Under the pieces are notes generated by a model. That model saw nothing but the letters and a program-made list of their open reading frames with translations. It made no database searches and had not been told where the DNA came from. A program made the translations under genes and the position numbers. Positions 9,067-19,142 of a stretch of DNA of 64,000 nt are shown here, piece after piece. Numbering within the stretch: position 1 is the first letter of the stretch; each line of letters begins with the position of its first letter. The DNA lies in assembly GCA_030446625.1 (NCBI GenBank), contig JAUJMY010000002.1, positions 124,001 through 188,000 on the forward strand, written 5' to 3'. This DNA comes from Gaiellaceae bacterium. GTDB lineage: Bacteria; Actinomycetota; Thermoleophilia; Gaiellales; Gaiellaceae.

Positions 9067-9666
9067 CTATGACGCCGGCAGCATCTGCTTCGCAGACTCG
9101 ATCAGCTGCTGCGGATCGAACGGCTTCCCGATGAAGCCCTGCGCGCCGCGGGCCGTCGCTTCGTTTGCGGAGCGGTCGTCGACCTTGCCGCTGAACATGA
9201 GGACGGGGATCGAGCCGACGCCGTGGCGCTCCTGCACCCGGCGCAGCATCTCCCAGCCGTCCACCTTCGGCATCATCACGTCGAGGAGGATCAGGTCGGG
9301 CGGCTCCTCGTCTAGGACGGCGAGGCCCTCCTCGGCGCTCCCCGCCTCGCGCACGGAGTAGCCCTCGAACTCGAGGCTCGCCCGGACGAACGCGCGCAGG
9401 CCGGCGTCGTCGTCGACGATCAGCACGACGGGCCCCTGCTTCGTCTTGCCGCCCGGACCGGAGCGTTCGAGGAACGCATCGAGGTCGGCGCGCTTGTACC
9501 GCCGGTGACCGCCCGGCGTGTAGAACGCGGGCAGGCGGCCGAGATCCGACCACTTCCTGATCGTGCTCTGCGCCACGCCCAGGTATTTCGCGGCCTGGCC
9601 GAGCGTGAGCCAGTCAGGCTCCGACGCAGGCGCGCGGCGCCCGCCCATTCCCTCGCGGAAGATCAC
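9067..9666 (-). CDS. MerR/excisionase-type HTH fused to C-terminal receiver domain
   Basis: 199-residue regulator with an unusual domain order. Residues about 18-65 are a BldC/excisionase-like winged helix (WLTLGQAAKYLGVAQSTIRKW, then PGGHRRYKRADL). A short linker leads to a response-regulator receiver domain from residue about 78: VVLIVDDDAGLR (acidic pocket), LILLDVMMPKVDG (phospho-acceptor Asp), VLMFSGK (Ser at the usual Thr/Ser position) and FIGKPFD (Lys). All phosphorylation residues are intact. No kinase gene is adjacent. Most response regulators have the receiver first. Start taken at GTG 9666; an ATG at 9648 is an alternative but has its purine-rich stretch too close. Confidence 0.88.
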   Translation of the reverse strand: MIFREGMGGRRAPASEPDWLTLGQAAKYLGVAQSTIRKWSDLGRLPAFYTPGGHRRYKRADLDAFLERSGPGGKTKQGPVVLIVDDDAGLRAFVRASLEFEGYSVREAGSAEEGLAVLDEEPPDLILLDVMMPKVDGWEMLRRVQERHGVGSIPVLMFSGKVDDRSANEATARGAQGFIGKPFDPQQLIESAKQMLPAS

Positions 9667-9709
9667 CCCGCGTGGGAATCTATCAAAACTTCACGATTCC
9701 TGCGCCTGC

Positions 9710-9940
9710 TCATCGCGTCACCGTGACCGTCACCGTCGTCCGGCTCGCGGGCGGGAGCGGGAGCGGGTCGAGCGTCCGCACCTGCGTGCGCACGTCGCGC
9801 CGCACGTCGTTCTCGGCGAGCGCGCGCCCGAGCCCGAGCCCGAGCAGGAAGATCAGCGCGCCTCCGAGCCCGAGGAGCAAGGCGTTGCGCAGCGGACGCC
9901 GCCTGCGCGCGCGTCCGCGCGACCGCCGCGGCGTGCTCAA
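9710..9940 (-). CDS. Small single-pass membrane protein
   Basis: 76 residues if started at TTG 9940, which overlaps the stop of the upstream gene (TTGA). An Arg-rich head (STPRRSRGRARRRRPLR) is followed by one membrane segment (NALLLGLGGALIFLLGLGLG) and a soluble tail ending in threonine/valine alternation. Function unknown. The overlap suggests translational coupling to the 104-residue protein before it. Confidence 0.55.
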   Translation of the reverse strand: MSTPRRSRGRARRRRPLRNALLLGLGGALIFLLGLGLGRALAENDVRRDVRTQVRTLDPLPLPPASRTTVTVTVTR

Positions 9941-10251
9941 GGGGCGTAGTCGCTCGCGCCGCGCGCGTAGAGATGGAAGGCGGCGCCCTCGACGAGCGCG
10001 AGCGTGCGCGGCCACCACGGCGGCGGCTCGCTCGCCGCGACGGCCTCGCGAGCCCACCGGTCGGCGTCGGCGTACACGCGCGCGAGCTCGTCCAGCGTGA
10101 ACGTCTGGCCGATCCGGCGCCGGAGCTCCGCGCTCACGATCTCGACCTGCTGGAGAAGGCGGTCGTAACGGAGCGGGTCACGCGCCTCGTCCTGGAGCCG
10201 GCGATGGCTCTCCTCCCACTCCTGGCGCGCGTTCTCGACGGCGACGGACAC
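9937..10251 (-). CDS. Conserved hypothetical helical protein
   Basis: 104 residues, no membrane segment, mainly alpha-helical and charged (EWEESHRRLQDEARDPLRYDRL, then VEIVSAELRRRIGQTFTLDELARVYADADRW). I recognise no characterised family. It lies just downstream of the DUF501 gene in the same direction, in the position often taken by ppx in other actinobacteria, and is followed by a small membrane protein whose start overlaps its stop. Confidence 0.6.
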   Translation of the reverse strand: MSVAVENARQEWEESHRRLQDEARDPLRYDRLLQQVEIVSAELRRRIGQTFTLDELARVYADADRWAREAVAASEPPPWWPRTLALVEGAAFHLYARGASDYAP

Positions 10252-10261
10252 GACGCCGATG

Positions 10262-10759
10262 CTAACGACGCGTCGTACAGCAGACCGCGGGCCAGAGCTC
10301 GCCGAGCTCGCGCGCGATGCGCTCTCCGAGCTCGTACCCCGGGCGGGCCAGCGCGAACGCGACGTGCGCGTGCAGGCACTTCAGCGAGGCGCCCCCGCGG
10401 GAGCCGCCGACGCCGAGCTCGAGCGACGCGCCTCCGTCGTGCCCGGTCACCCCCGCAGCGAGCTCGCGGCGGACGCGGCGCTGCTCCTCGTTCGCGGCCG
10501 CGAGGCTCGCGGCGAGTGTCGGATCGTCCCGCGCCGCGTTGCTCCACCGCTCGACGCCGCCTGCCGCCTCGAGCCGCGCGACGGCTCCGACCAGGTGCGG
10601 GCACGTCAGGTAGTACGTCGTCGGAAACGGCTCGCCCGCCGCGTCGTAGGGGGCCTGCTCCGTAACCGCGGGAAGCCCGAAGGGGCAGCGACGGACGACG
10701 CGCACGAAGGCGCGCGGCGGACGCCCGAGCTGCTGCTCCACGGCCGCTCGATCGTCCAC
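10262..10759 (-). CDS. DUF501 family protein
   Basis: 165-residue cytoplasmic protein of the DUF501 family, function unknown. Typical features are QLGRPPRAFVRVVRRCPFGLPAV at the start, FPTTYYLTCPHLVGAVARLEAAGG, and the C-terminal GGASLKCLHAHVAFALA and PGYELGERI. Conserved cysteines and histidines (TCPH, CLHAH) suggest metal or redox chemistry. In mycobacteria the same family sits immediately after the DivIC/FtsB-like gene near eno, and the order is kept here. Confidence 0.85.
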   Translation of the reverse strand: MDDRAAVEQQLGRPPRAFVRVVRRCPFGLPAVTEQAPYDAAGEPFPTTYYLTCPHLVGAVARLEAAGGVERWSNAARDDPTLAASLAAANEEQRRVRRELAAGVTGHDGGASLELGVGGSRGGASLKCLHAHVAFALARPGYELGERIARELGELWPAVCCTTRR

Positions 10760-10784
10760 TCCCGCGCGATGCTAGCCGCGTCTA

Positions 10785-11174
10785 CTAGCCGCCGTGGCGG
10801 TCGCTCCGCTGCTTCTGCGCGTGCAGCCAGGCCGGGATCCCCTTGACGATGAAGAGGCGTTCTCCGGCCCTCACGTACCCGAGTCGCCGCGCCTCGCGCA
10901 CGAGCGACTCCCGGCTCGTCTTCTCCGCGAGCCGGCGCTCGAGCGTCCGCTTCTGGTGCTCGAGCGCGCGCACCTCGGCGCTCCGCTCGCCGAGCGCCTC
11001 CCGCGCCTCGAAGTAGCTGCGGAGCGGCTGGTAGTAGAGGAACGCGACGAGCACGAGCGCGCCCACGCCGAGCCAGCGGCGCAGGAGCGTCGTGACCGGG
11101 GGCCGGCGCGAGCGCGGGCGCGAGCGCGGGCGCGAGCGCGAGCGAGCACGAGATCGTGCGGCGAGGGCAGCCAC
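10785..11174 (-). CDS. FtsB/DivIC-like septum formation initiator
   Basis: Bitopic cell-division protein that helps assemble the divisome with FtsL/FtsQ-type partners. A basic head (RSRPRSRPRSRR, made of short repeats) precedes a single membrane segment (LGVGALVLVAFLYYQ), then a coiled coil (FEAREALGERSAEVRALEHQKRTLERRLAEKTS) and the family's conserved block SLVREARRLGYVRAGERLFIV. The 129-residue length suits the family. The repetitive Arg/Ser/Pro head is encoded by a near-tandem cgcgagcgcgggcg repeat, so an internal GTG just before the membrane segment (residue 27) may be the true start. It lies downstream of pyk and eno, as is usual. Confidence 0.88.
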   Translation of the reverse strand: MAALAARSRARSRSRPRSRPRSRRPPVTTLLRRWLGVGALVLVAFLYYQPLRSYFEAREALGERSAEVRALEHQKRTLERRLAEKTSRESLVREARRLGYVRAGERLFIVKGIPAWLHAQKQRSDRHGG

Positions 11175-11241
11175 AGCGGTGAGGTTGCGCGCAGGGGTCG
11201 GAACTCCTGCCCGCGACAGCCGCAGAGCGCGCCGCGGCGCG

Positions 11242-12657
11242 TCAGGCGATGTCGACCTTGATCACGTTCGTCGAGCCGGGGATGTTCACCGCGGTCCCCG
11301 CCGTGATCACGACGCGGTCGCCGGGCGCGACGAGGCCGCTCTCGCGCGAGGCTCGCAGCGACGTCGCCCAGAGGTCCTCGACGTCGCGGCACTCCGGGAT
11401 CTCGATCGGCGTCACCCCCCACTCGAGCGCCATGTGCTGGAGGGAGTGCCGGTGGTGCGTCAGCCCGATGATCGGCCGCCTCGGCCGCAGCCGCGCGACG
11501 GCCGACGCCGTCCGTCCCGTGAACGTCGGCACGAGCATCGCCCGTGCGCCGAGCGCCTCGGCCAGGTCGCACGCCGCGTTCGACATCGCGCGCCCGATCG
11601 TCGGCTCCTCGGCGGCCTGCGGGATCTGGTGGCGGTAGTCGAGGCTCGGCTCCACCGCGCGCGCGATCCGGTCCATGTAGGCGACGGCCTCGACGGGGTA
11701 CTCGCCGACGGCGGTCTCGCCCGAGAGCATGATCGCGGACGAGCCGTCGAGGATCGCGTTGGCGACGTCGCTCGCCTCGGCCCGCGTCGGCTCCGCGTTG
11801 TGGATCATCGACTCGAGCATCTGCGTCGCCGTGATCACCGGGACGCCGCGCTGGAGCGACCGCTGGATGATCCGCTTCTGGAGCAGGGGGACCGACGCCG
11901 GGCCGATCTCGACGCCGAGGTCGCCGCGCGCGACCATCACCGCGTCCGTCTCCTCGAGGACCTCGTCGAGCACGTCGACGGCCTCGGCCTTCTCGATCTT
12001 GGCGATCACGTTCGCCGTGGATCCGGCCTCGTCCAGCAGACGGCGCAGGTCGCGGACGTCGGCCGCGGACCGGACGAACGAGAGCGCGATGAAGTCGATG
12101 CCGAGCTCGAGCGCGAGATCGAGGTCGTCGAGGTCCTTGCGCGTGAGCGACGGGATCGGCACCGGCACCCCCGGCAGGTTCACGCCCTTGTTCGAGCGGA
12201 CGACGCCGCCGACGAGCACGGCGCAGCGCGCGCGACCGCGCTCGACGTCGCTGACGCGCAGCCGGACGAGCCCGTCGTCGATCAGCACCTCGTGGCCCGG
12301 CTGAAGGACGTCGCCGATCACGGACGGCGCGACGGGCAGCTCGCCGTCGCGGCGCGCGTCCTCGCCGGCGACGACGACGTCGTCGCCCGTCGCCAGCGTC
12401 ACCGGCTCGTCGAGATCGCCGACGCGGAGCTTCGGGCCCTGCAGGTCCGCGATCACGGCGAGCGTCTCTCCCGTGTCGCGCTGCACCTCCCGGACGAGCC
12501 GCGCCCAGTGGGCGTGCTGCTCGTGCGTGCCGTGCGAGAAGTTGAGCCGGAACGCGTTCACGCCGGCGCCGACGAGCGCCGTGAGCCGGTCGCGTTCGCT
12601 CGAAGCGGGGCCGATCGTGGCGACGATCTTCGTCCTGCGCGGCTCCGGCGTGGGCAT
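11242..12657 (-). CDS. pyk: Pyruvate kinase
   Basis: Glycolytic enzyme converting phosphoenolpyruvate and ADP to pyruvate and ATP. The 471 residues match the standard family length with no extra C-terminal PEP-utilising domain. Motifs are TKIVATIGPASSE, the N-terminal FRLNFSHG, the active-site AKIEKAEAVDVLDE (catalytic Lys and Glu), VMVARGDLGVEI, ATQMLESM and ILDGSSAIMLSGETAVGEYPVEAV. The C-terminal regulatory domain ends with VVITAGTAVNIPGSTNVIKV. It is transcribed after eno with an 83-base gap. Confidence 0.97.
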   Translation of the reverse strand: MPTPEPRRTKIVATIGPASSERDRLTALVGAGVNAFRLNFSHGTHEQHAHWARLVREVQRDTGETLAVIADLQGPKLRVGDLDEPVTLATGDDVVVAGEDARRDGELPVAPSVIGDVLQPGHEVLIDDGLVRLRVSDVERGRARCAVLVGGVVRSNKGVNLPGVPVPIPSLTRKDLDDLDLALELGIDFIALSFVRSAADVRDLRRLLDEAGSTANVIAKIEKAEAVDVLDEVLEETDAVMVARGDLGVEIGPASVPLLQKRIIQRSLQRGVPVITATQMLESMIHNAEPTRAEASDVANAILDGSSAIMLSGETAVGEYPVEAVAYMDRIARAVEPSLDYRHQIPQAAEEPTIGRAMSNAACDLAEALGARAMLVPTFTGRTASAVARLRPRRPIIGLTHHRHSLQHMALEWGVTPIEIPECRDVEDLWATSLRASRESGLVAPGDRVVITAGTAVNIPGSTNVIKVDIA

Positions 12658-12740
12658 GACCCTCTACGGTAGCGACGCCCGCAAGCGAGGCCAGGGACGC
12701 GGCTGGAGGTGGTCGTCGGGCTTCGGGACGACGGTGCGGA

Positions 12741-14822
<2,082 letters not shown>

Positions 14823-15836
14823 TTACCGGTCGCTCGTCGTGCCCGTCGTGGACTTCGTGGCCGGCGGCTTGAAGCCGACCTGGTACGTCGTGTCGCCCTC
14901 GAAATCCTTCTTCGTGTCCTCGACCCACTCCGTCATCGCCTCGTTCTTCTTCGTCTGGAGCAGCTGCTGCTTGATCTGCGCCTTGACGTCCTTGAGCGGG
15001 GTCGTCTTCGCCGGCTTCACCGCCGACAGCGGCTCGATGATGTGGAAGCCGTACTGCGTCTTCACAGGGGGTGAGACCTGGCCCTTCTTCAGCCGAAACG
15101 CGGTCCGGTCGAACGCGGGCACCGTCTGGCCGCGCGCGATCGTCAGCTTCCCGCCCTGGTTCTTCGAGCCAGGGTCCTTCGAGAACTTCTTCGCGAGCGC
15201 GGCGAAGTCGGCGCCCCGCTGCAGCTGCGCGTGGATCCGGTCGGCTTGGCGCTTCGTCGGCACGAGGATGTGCCGCACGTCGCGTGACGCCGGCTGGCCG
15301 TACTGGCTCTTGTTCTTCTCGTAGTACGCCTCGATGTCCTCGTCCGTCACCTCGACGTCCTCGGTGACCTTCTCGAAGAGCTTCTCCTGGATGAGCTGCG
15401 CCGTGACGTCGTCGCGCACGCGCTCCTCGGTCAGGCCCGTCTGCTTCAGCTGCTGGCGGTAGCGCTGCTCGTTGCCGCCGAAGTACTGCTGGATGATCTG
15501 CTTCAGCCGCGCGTCCACTTCCTCGTCGCCCACCTCCACGTCGAGCTCCTCGGCCTTCTGCTCGAACTGAGCGCGCTGCACGAGGTAGAGCACGGCCTGG
15601 TTCTTGACGCTCTCGTGCTCCGGCGTGCCGGCCTTCGGGAACGGCTTCTTCGACGTCCTGTACGAGCGCTTCGCCTGGTCGACGAGCGCGTCGTAGTCGC
15701 GCTTCGGGATCTCCTCGTCGCCGACGACGGCGATCGCGTCGGACGGAACGTCGTCGTCGCCACCGCCGCAGCCCACGACGAGGAGCGCGAGTGCGAGGAG
15801 CAGCGCGAACGGGAGGAAGATGCGGAGCAGTTTCAT
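14823..15836 (-). CDS. SurA/PrsA-like peptidylprolyl isomerase lipoprotein
   Basis: Extracytoplasmic folding chaperone with parvulin-type proline isomerase activity, tethered by a lipid. The 337 residues begin with a signal peptide ending in the lipobox LVVGC (acylated Cys at residue 23). A SurA_N-like domain follows (AIAVVGDEEIPKRDYDALVDQAK). The parvulin domain runs from about 195 to 290: RDVRHILVPTKRQADRI, GADFAALAKKFSKDPGS and YGFHIIEPL. ATG at 15836 is preceded by a purine-poor leader; another lipoprotein occupies the same spot (between mazG and mfd) in mycobacteria. It lies 29 bases after mfd. Confidence 0.93.
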   Translation of the reverse strand: MKLLRIFLPFALLLALALLVVGCGGGDDDVPSDAIAVVGDEEIPKRDYDALVDQAKRSYRTSKKPFPKAGTPEHESVKNQAVLYLVQRAQFEQKAEELDVEVGDEEVDARLKQIIQQYFGGNEQRYRQQLKQTGLTEERVRDDVTAQLIQEKLFEKVTEDVEVTDEDIEAYYEKNKSQYGQPASRDVRHILVPTKRQADRIHAQLQRGADFAALAKKFSKDPGSKNQGGKLTIARGQTVPAFDRTAFRLKKGQVSPPVKTQYGFHIIEPLSAVKPAKTTPLKDVKAQIKQQLLQTKKNEAMTEWVEDTKKDFEGDTTYQVGFKPPATKSTTGTTSDR

Positions 15837-15865
15837 GAAAAGAGCGCTGTTTGCAGCGGGTTTCG

Positions 15866-18800
15866 TCACGCCGCCCGGCGCAGGTCGAGTATAGCATCGA
15901 CCAGGCGCAGCGCTCCCGCGAATACATCGTCCCTTAACGAAACCTCGCGCTTCGCCGTCGTGTAGACGGCCGTGTCGACCCGCCCGCGCAGCGCGCGCAG
16001 CTCGCCGGAGCCGAGCACGAGCGGCCCGACGGTCGCGCGCCCGCCGCGGAAGACGAGGTAGTCGGCGCCCGCGCGGGCGAGCTTGAGCTTCGCCTCCTGG
16101 ATCGCGAACAGGTTCTCGACGGGCTCCGGGAGCGGCCCGAAGCGATCGTCCGTCGCGGCCTCCAGCTCGCGCAGCTCGTCCTCGTCCTCGGCGAGCGCGA
16201 GCCGGCGGTGCAGGTCGATCTTGAGCGGCTCGGACGCGATGTAGCTCGACGGCACGAAGGCGTCGACGCGTGCGTCCACGCGGACCGGGCGCGCGACGAC
16301 GCGCCGCTGGCCGGAGAGCTCCGCCACCGCCTCGGCGAGCATCTCGACGTAGAGCTCGAAGCCGAGCGCCGCGACGTGCCCGGACTGCTCCGCGCCGAGG
16401 AGGTTGCCGGCGCCGCGGATCTCGAGGTCTCGCATCGCGATCGAGAAGCCGGCGCCGAGCTCGGTGTGGTCCGCGAGCGTCGCGAGCCGCGCGCGCGCCT
16501 CCGGCGAGAGCTCGCTCGCCGCCGGGTAGAAGAGGTACGCGTGGGCGACCTGATCCGAGCGGCCGACGCGGCCGCGGATCTGGTAGAGCTGCGCGAGCCC
16601 GAGCGCGTCCGCGCGCTCGACGACGAGCGTGTTCGCCTGCGGGATGTCGAGGCCGGACTCGATGATCGTCGTAGAGACGAGGACGTCCGCGTCGCCGCGC
16701 AGGAACGCGTGCATCTTGTCCTCGAGCTCGCGCTCGCGCATCTTCCCGTGCGCGACGAGGAACCGCAGGCCCGGACAGAGCTGCTGGAGCTTCGCCGCCG
16801 CCTCCTCGATCGTCTCCACGCGGTTGTGCAGGTAGAACGCTTGCCCGCCGCGCGCGTGCTCGCGCTCGAGCGCGGTCTTGATCGTCTCCTCGTCGTACTC
16901 GCCCACGGTCGTCCGGATCGGACGCCGCCCCTGCGGAGGCGTCTCGATGATCGAGATGTCCCGCAGGCCCGCGAGCGACATGTGCAGCGTGCGCGGGATC
17001 GGCGTCGCCGACAGCGTCAGCACGTCCACCTCGAGGCGCAGCGAGCGCAGGAGCTCCTTCTGTGCGACCCCGTAGCGCTGCTCCTCGTCGAGGATCACGA
17101 GGCCGAGCTGCTTCGGGATCACGTCCCGGGAGAGGATCCGGTGCGTCCCGATCAGGACGTCCACCTTGCCCTCGGCGAAGTCGCGCAGCACCGCCTTCGC
17201 CTCGGCGGGCTTGCGGAAGCGCGAGATCATCTCGACGTTGATCGGGAAGTCGCGGTAGCGCTCGCGGAAGGTGTGCCAGTGCTGCTCCGCGAGAATCGTC
17301 GTCGGCACGAGCATCAGCGTCTGCTTGCCGTTGACCGCGACGGCGAAGGCCGCGCGCACCGCGACCTCGGTCTTGCCGAAGCCGACGTCGCCGCAGACGA
17401 GCCGGTCCATCGGCCGCGGAGCCTCGAGGTCCTCCTTCACGGCCTCGATCGCGCGCTGCTGATCCTCGGTCTCGCGGTACGGGAACTCCGCCTCCAGGCG
17501 CTCGAGCCACTCGTGCGACAGGTCGAAGGCGACGCCCTCGGCGCGCTGGCGCTGCGCGTAGAGCGCGAGCAGCTCGCCGGCGAGCTCGCGCACCGACTCC
17601 CGCGCGCGGCTCTTGAGCAGCTGCCACGCCTTGCCGCCGAGCTTCGAGAGCGCCGGCGCCGTCGCGTCGGCGCCGATGTAGCGCGAGACCTTGCCGAGCT
17701 GCTCGTGCGGCACGAACAGCCGGTCCTCGCCGCGGAACGCGAGCAGCAGGTAGTCCCGCGTGACCCCTGCGACCTCCTTCGTCTCGAAGCCGAGCAGCCG
17801 CCCGACCCCGTGGTCCTCGTGGACGACGTAGTCGCCCGTGCGCAGGTCGGCGAAGGACTGGAGCGCGCGCCCGAGCCGCGCGTCCGCGCGCGGCGGGCGC
17901 TTGCGGAAGACCTGCGTGTCCGGGAGCAGGACGAGGCCGAGCTCGCGCCAGACGAAGCCGCGCCGCGCGGGTGCGACCGCGAACAGCAGCTCCGCGTCGC
18001 CCGGCAGCTCCTCGCCTGGCTCGAGCAGGCGCGCTCGCACCCGGCGGAGCAGGTTCTGCGTCCGGAGCGCGTCGCCGCGGTGCGGGAAGGCGACGACGAC
18101 GCGCTGTCCCGAGCGGACGAAACCGGCGAGCTCGTTCTCCGCCTCCGCGAGCCCGCGCGCCGCGAGCGCGGGCCGCTGCGCCTCGAACGAGAACGGCTGC
18201 CCGCGCGGGAACGGGTCGAGCTCGGCGACGCCGCCGAGCGAGACCGGCGGAAGCTGCTCCTCCTCCCAGACGCGCCGCACCTCCTCCGGCTGCCACACGA
18301 GGTCCGGCGCGTTCGCGAGCGGCGGGACGAGGTCGTCGGGCACGCGCGGCGGCTCGTCGTCGTCGCCAAGTAACACGTTGTTACTTGGGTCGACGAGGTC
18401 GAGGCGCCGTTCGGCGGCGGGATACACGACGGCCTCCTGGACCGGGTGCAGCGCGCGCTGCGTGAACGGCGAGAACGCGCGCATCGCCTCGACCTCGTCG
18501 CCGAAGAACTCGATCCGGAGCGGCTCGCGCCCGGTCGTCGGGAAGACGTCGACGAGCCCGCCGCGGACCGCGAACTGGCCGCGATCGTCCGCCCGCTCCA
18601 CACGCGCGTAGCCGGCGAGCGCGAGCGCCTCGGACAACGCCTCGATGCTCGGCTCGTCGCCGATCCGCAGGCGGAGCGGCTCGGGGCGCGCCCGGACGGG
18701 CGGCATCCCCTCCGCGAGCGCGGCCGCGGACGCGCAGACGAGCCCACCGCGGGCGAGGACGTCGCGCGCGCGCGCGCGGTCGCCCTCGAGGTGCGGCGGC

Positions 18801-19087
18801 GGCTCGAGGCCCGAGCCCCAGAGCTCGCCGCGGCTCGGGAGTAGGGCGACGCCGTCGTCGCCGAGCAGCCCGGCGGCGGCCTCGGCGACGTCGCGCGCGT
18901 CGCCGTCCTCCGGCACGAGCAGGACGAGCGGCGTAGCCTCACCGCGAAGCTCGTGCAGCGCCGCGACGACGAGCGGAAGCGCGGGCTCCGACACACGCGC
19001 GCGGGCCGGGAGCGCGTCGGCGAAGACGCGCAGGCGCTCGCTTTCGGCGAGCTCGCGGACGAGCGGGTGCAGAACGGGACGGTCCAC
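15866..19087 (-). CDS. mfd: Transcription-repair coupling factor Mfd
   Basis: ATP-dependent translocase that removes stalled RNA polymerase and recruits UvrA. The 1073 residues hold the UvrB-homology module (about 1-350), the CarD-like RNA-polymerase-interaction domain (about 370-440: LRTGDYVVHEDHGVGRLLGFE), the RecG-like translocase (Walker A GDVGFGKTEVAVRAAF near 566; DEEQ box LVILDEEQRYG near 667; SATPIPRTLHMS; TTIIESGLDIPQANTLVV) and the C-terminal TRCF domain. GTG at 19087 is the start. A short AT-richer insertion near residues 235-242 (PSNNVLLGDDD) is encoded by a perfect palindrome with codons rare here (AGT, TTA, CTT); see the repeat at 18366. Confidence 0.97.
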   Translation of the reverse strand: MDRPVLHPLVRELAESERLRVFADALPARARVSEPALPLVVAALHELRGEATPLVLLVPEDGDARDVAEAAAGLLGDDGVALLPSRGELWGSGLEPPPHLEGDRARARDVLARGGLVCASAAALAEGMPPVRARPEPLRLRIGDEPSIEALSEALALAGYARVERADDRGQFAVRGGLVDVFPTTGREPLRIEFFGDEVEAMRAFSPFTQRALHPVQEAVVYPAAERRLDLVDPSNNVLLGDDDEPPRVPDDLVPPLANAPDLVWQPEEVRRVWEEEQLPPVSLGGVAELDPFPRGQPFSFEAQRPALAARGLAEAENELAGFVRSGQRVVVAFPHRGDALRTQNLLRRVRARLLEPGEELPGDAELLFAVAPARRGFVWRELGLVLLPDTQVFRKRPPRADARLGRALQSFADLRTGDYVVHEDHGVGRLLGFETKEVAGVTRDYLLLAFRGEDRLFVPHEQLGKVSRYIGADATAPALSKLGGKAWQLLKSRARESVRELAGELLALYAQRQRAEGVAFDLSHEWLERLEAEFPYRETEDQQRAIEAVKEDLEAPRPMDRLVCGDVGFGKTEVAVRAAFAVAVNGKQTLMLVPTTILAEQHWHTFRERYRDFPINVEMISRFRKPAEAKAVLRDFAEGKVDVLIGTHRILSRDVIPKQLGLVILDEEQRYGVAQKELLRSLRLEVDVLTLSATPIPRTLHMSLAGLRDISIIETPPQGRRPIRTTVGEYDEETIKTALEREHARGGQAFYLHNRVETIEEAAAKLQQLCPGLRFLVAHGKMRERELEDKMHAFLRGDADVLVSTTIIESGLDIPQANTLVVERADALGLAQLYQIRGRVGRSDQVAHAYLFYPAASELSPEARARLATLADHTELGAGFSIAMRDLEIRGAGNLLGAEQSGHVAALGFELYVEMLAEAVAELSGQRRVVARPVRVDARVDAFVPSSYIASEPLKIDLHRRLALAEDEDELRELEAATDDRFGPLPEPVENLFAIQEAKLKLARAGADYLVFRGGRATVGPLVLGSGELRALRGRVDTAVYTTAKREVSLRDDVFAGALRLVDAILDLRRAA
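18366..18388. repeat. Perfect 23-bp palindrome inside mfd
   Basis: Arms CCAAGTAACA and TGTTACTTGG flank a 3-base centre CGT. It is much more AT-rich than the surrounding coding sequence and forces rare codons, including a TTA leucine, in a non-conserved loop of Mfd. I did not find a second copy in the window. Confidence 0.8.
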
Positions 19088-19095
19088 AGCGACTG

Positions 19096-19113
19096 GCGAG
19101 ACTTGTGTCTCGC
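19096..19113. promoter_or_regulatory. Inverted repeat in the mfd / LuxR divergent intergenic region
   Basis: GCGAGAC and GTCTCGC with loop TTGT, 9 bases from the mfd start and 30 bases from the LuxR-type regulator start. Further on, CGATC and GATCG flank AGTGTA. Position between two divergent genes suits an operator; a leader hairpin for mfd is the alternative. Confidence 0.4.
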
Positions 19114-19142
19114 GGACGATCAGTGTAGATCGGCGGTGATAG

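Noticed and set aside
11098-11150. Repetitive cgcgagcgcgggcg run as a DNA repeat element
   Set aside because: It lies within the Arg/Ser/Pro head of the FtsB/DivIC-like protein and may be untranslated if the internal start is used; there is no sign of mobility.
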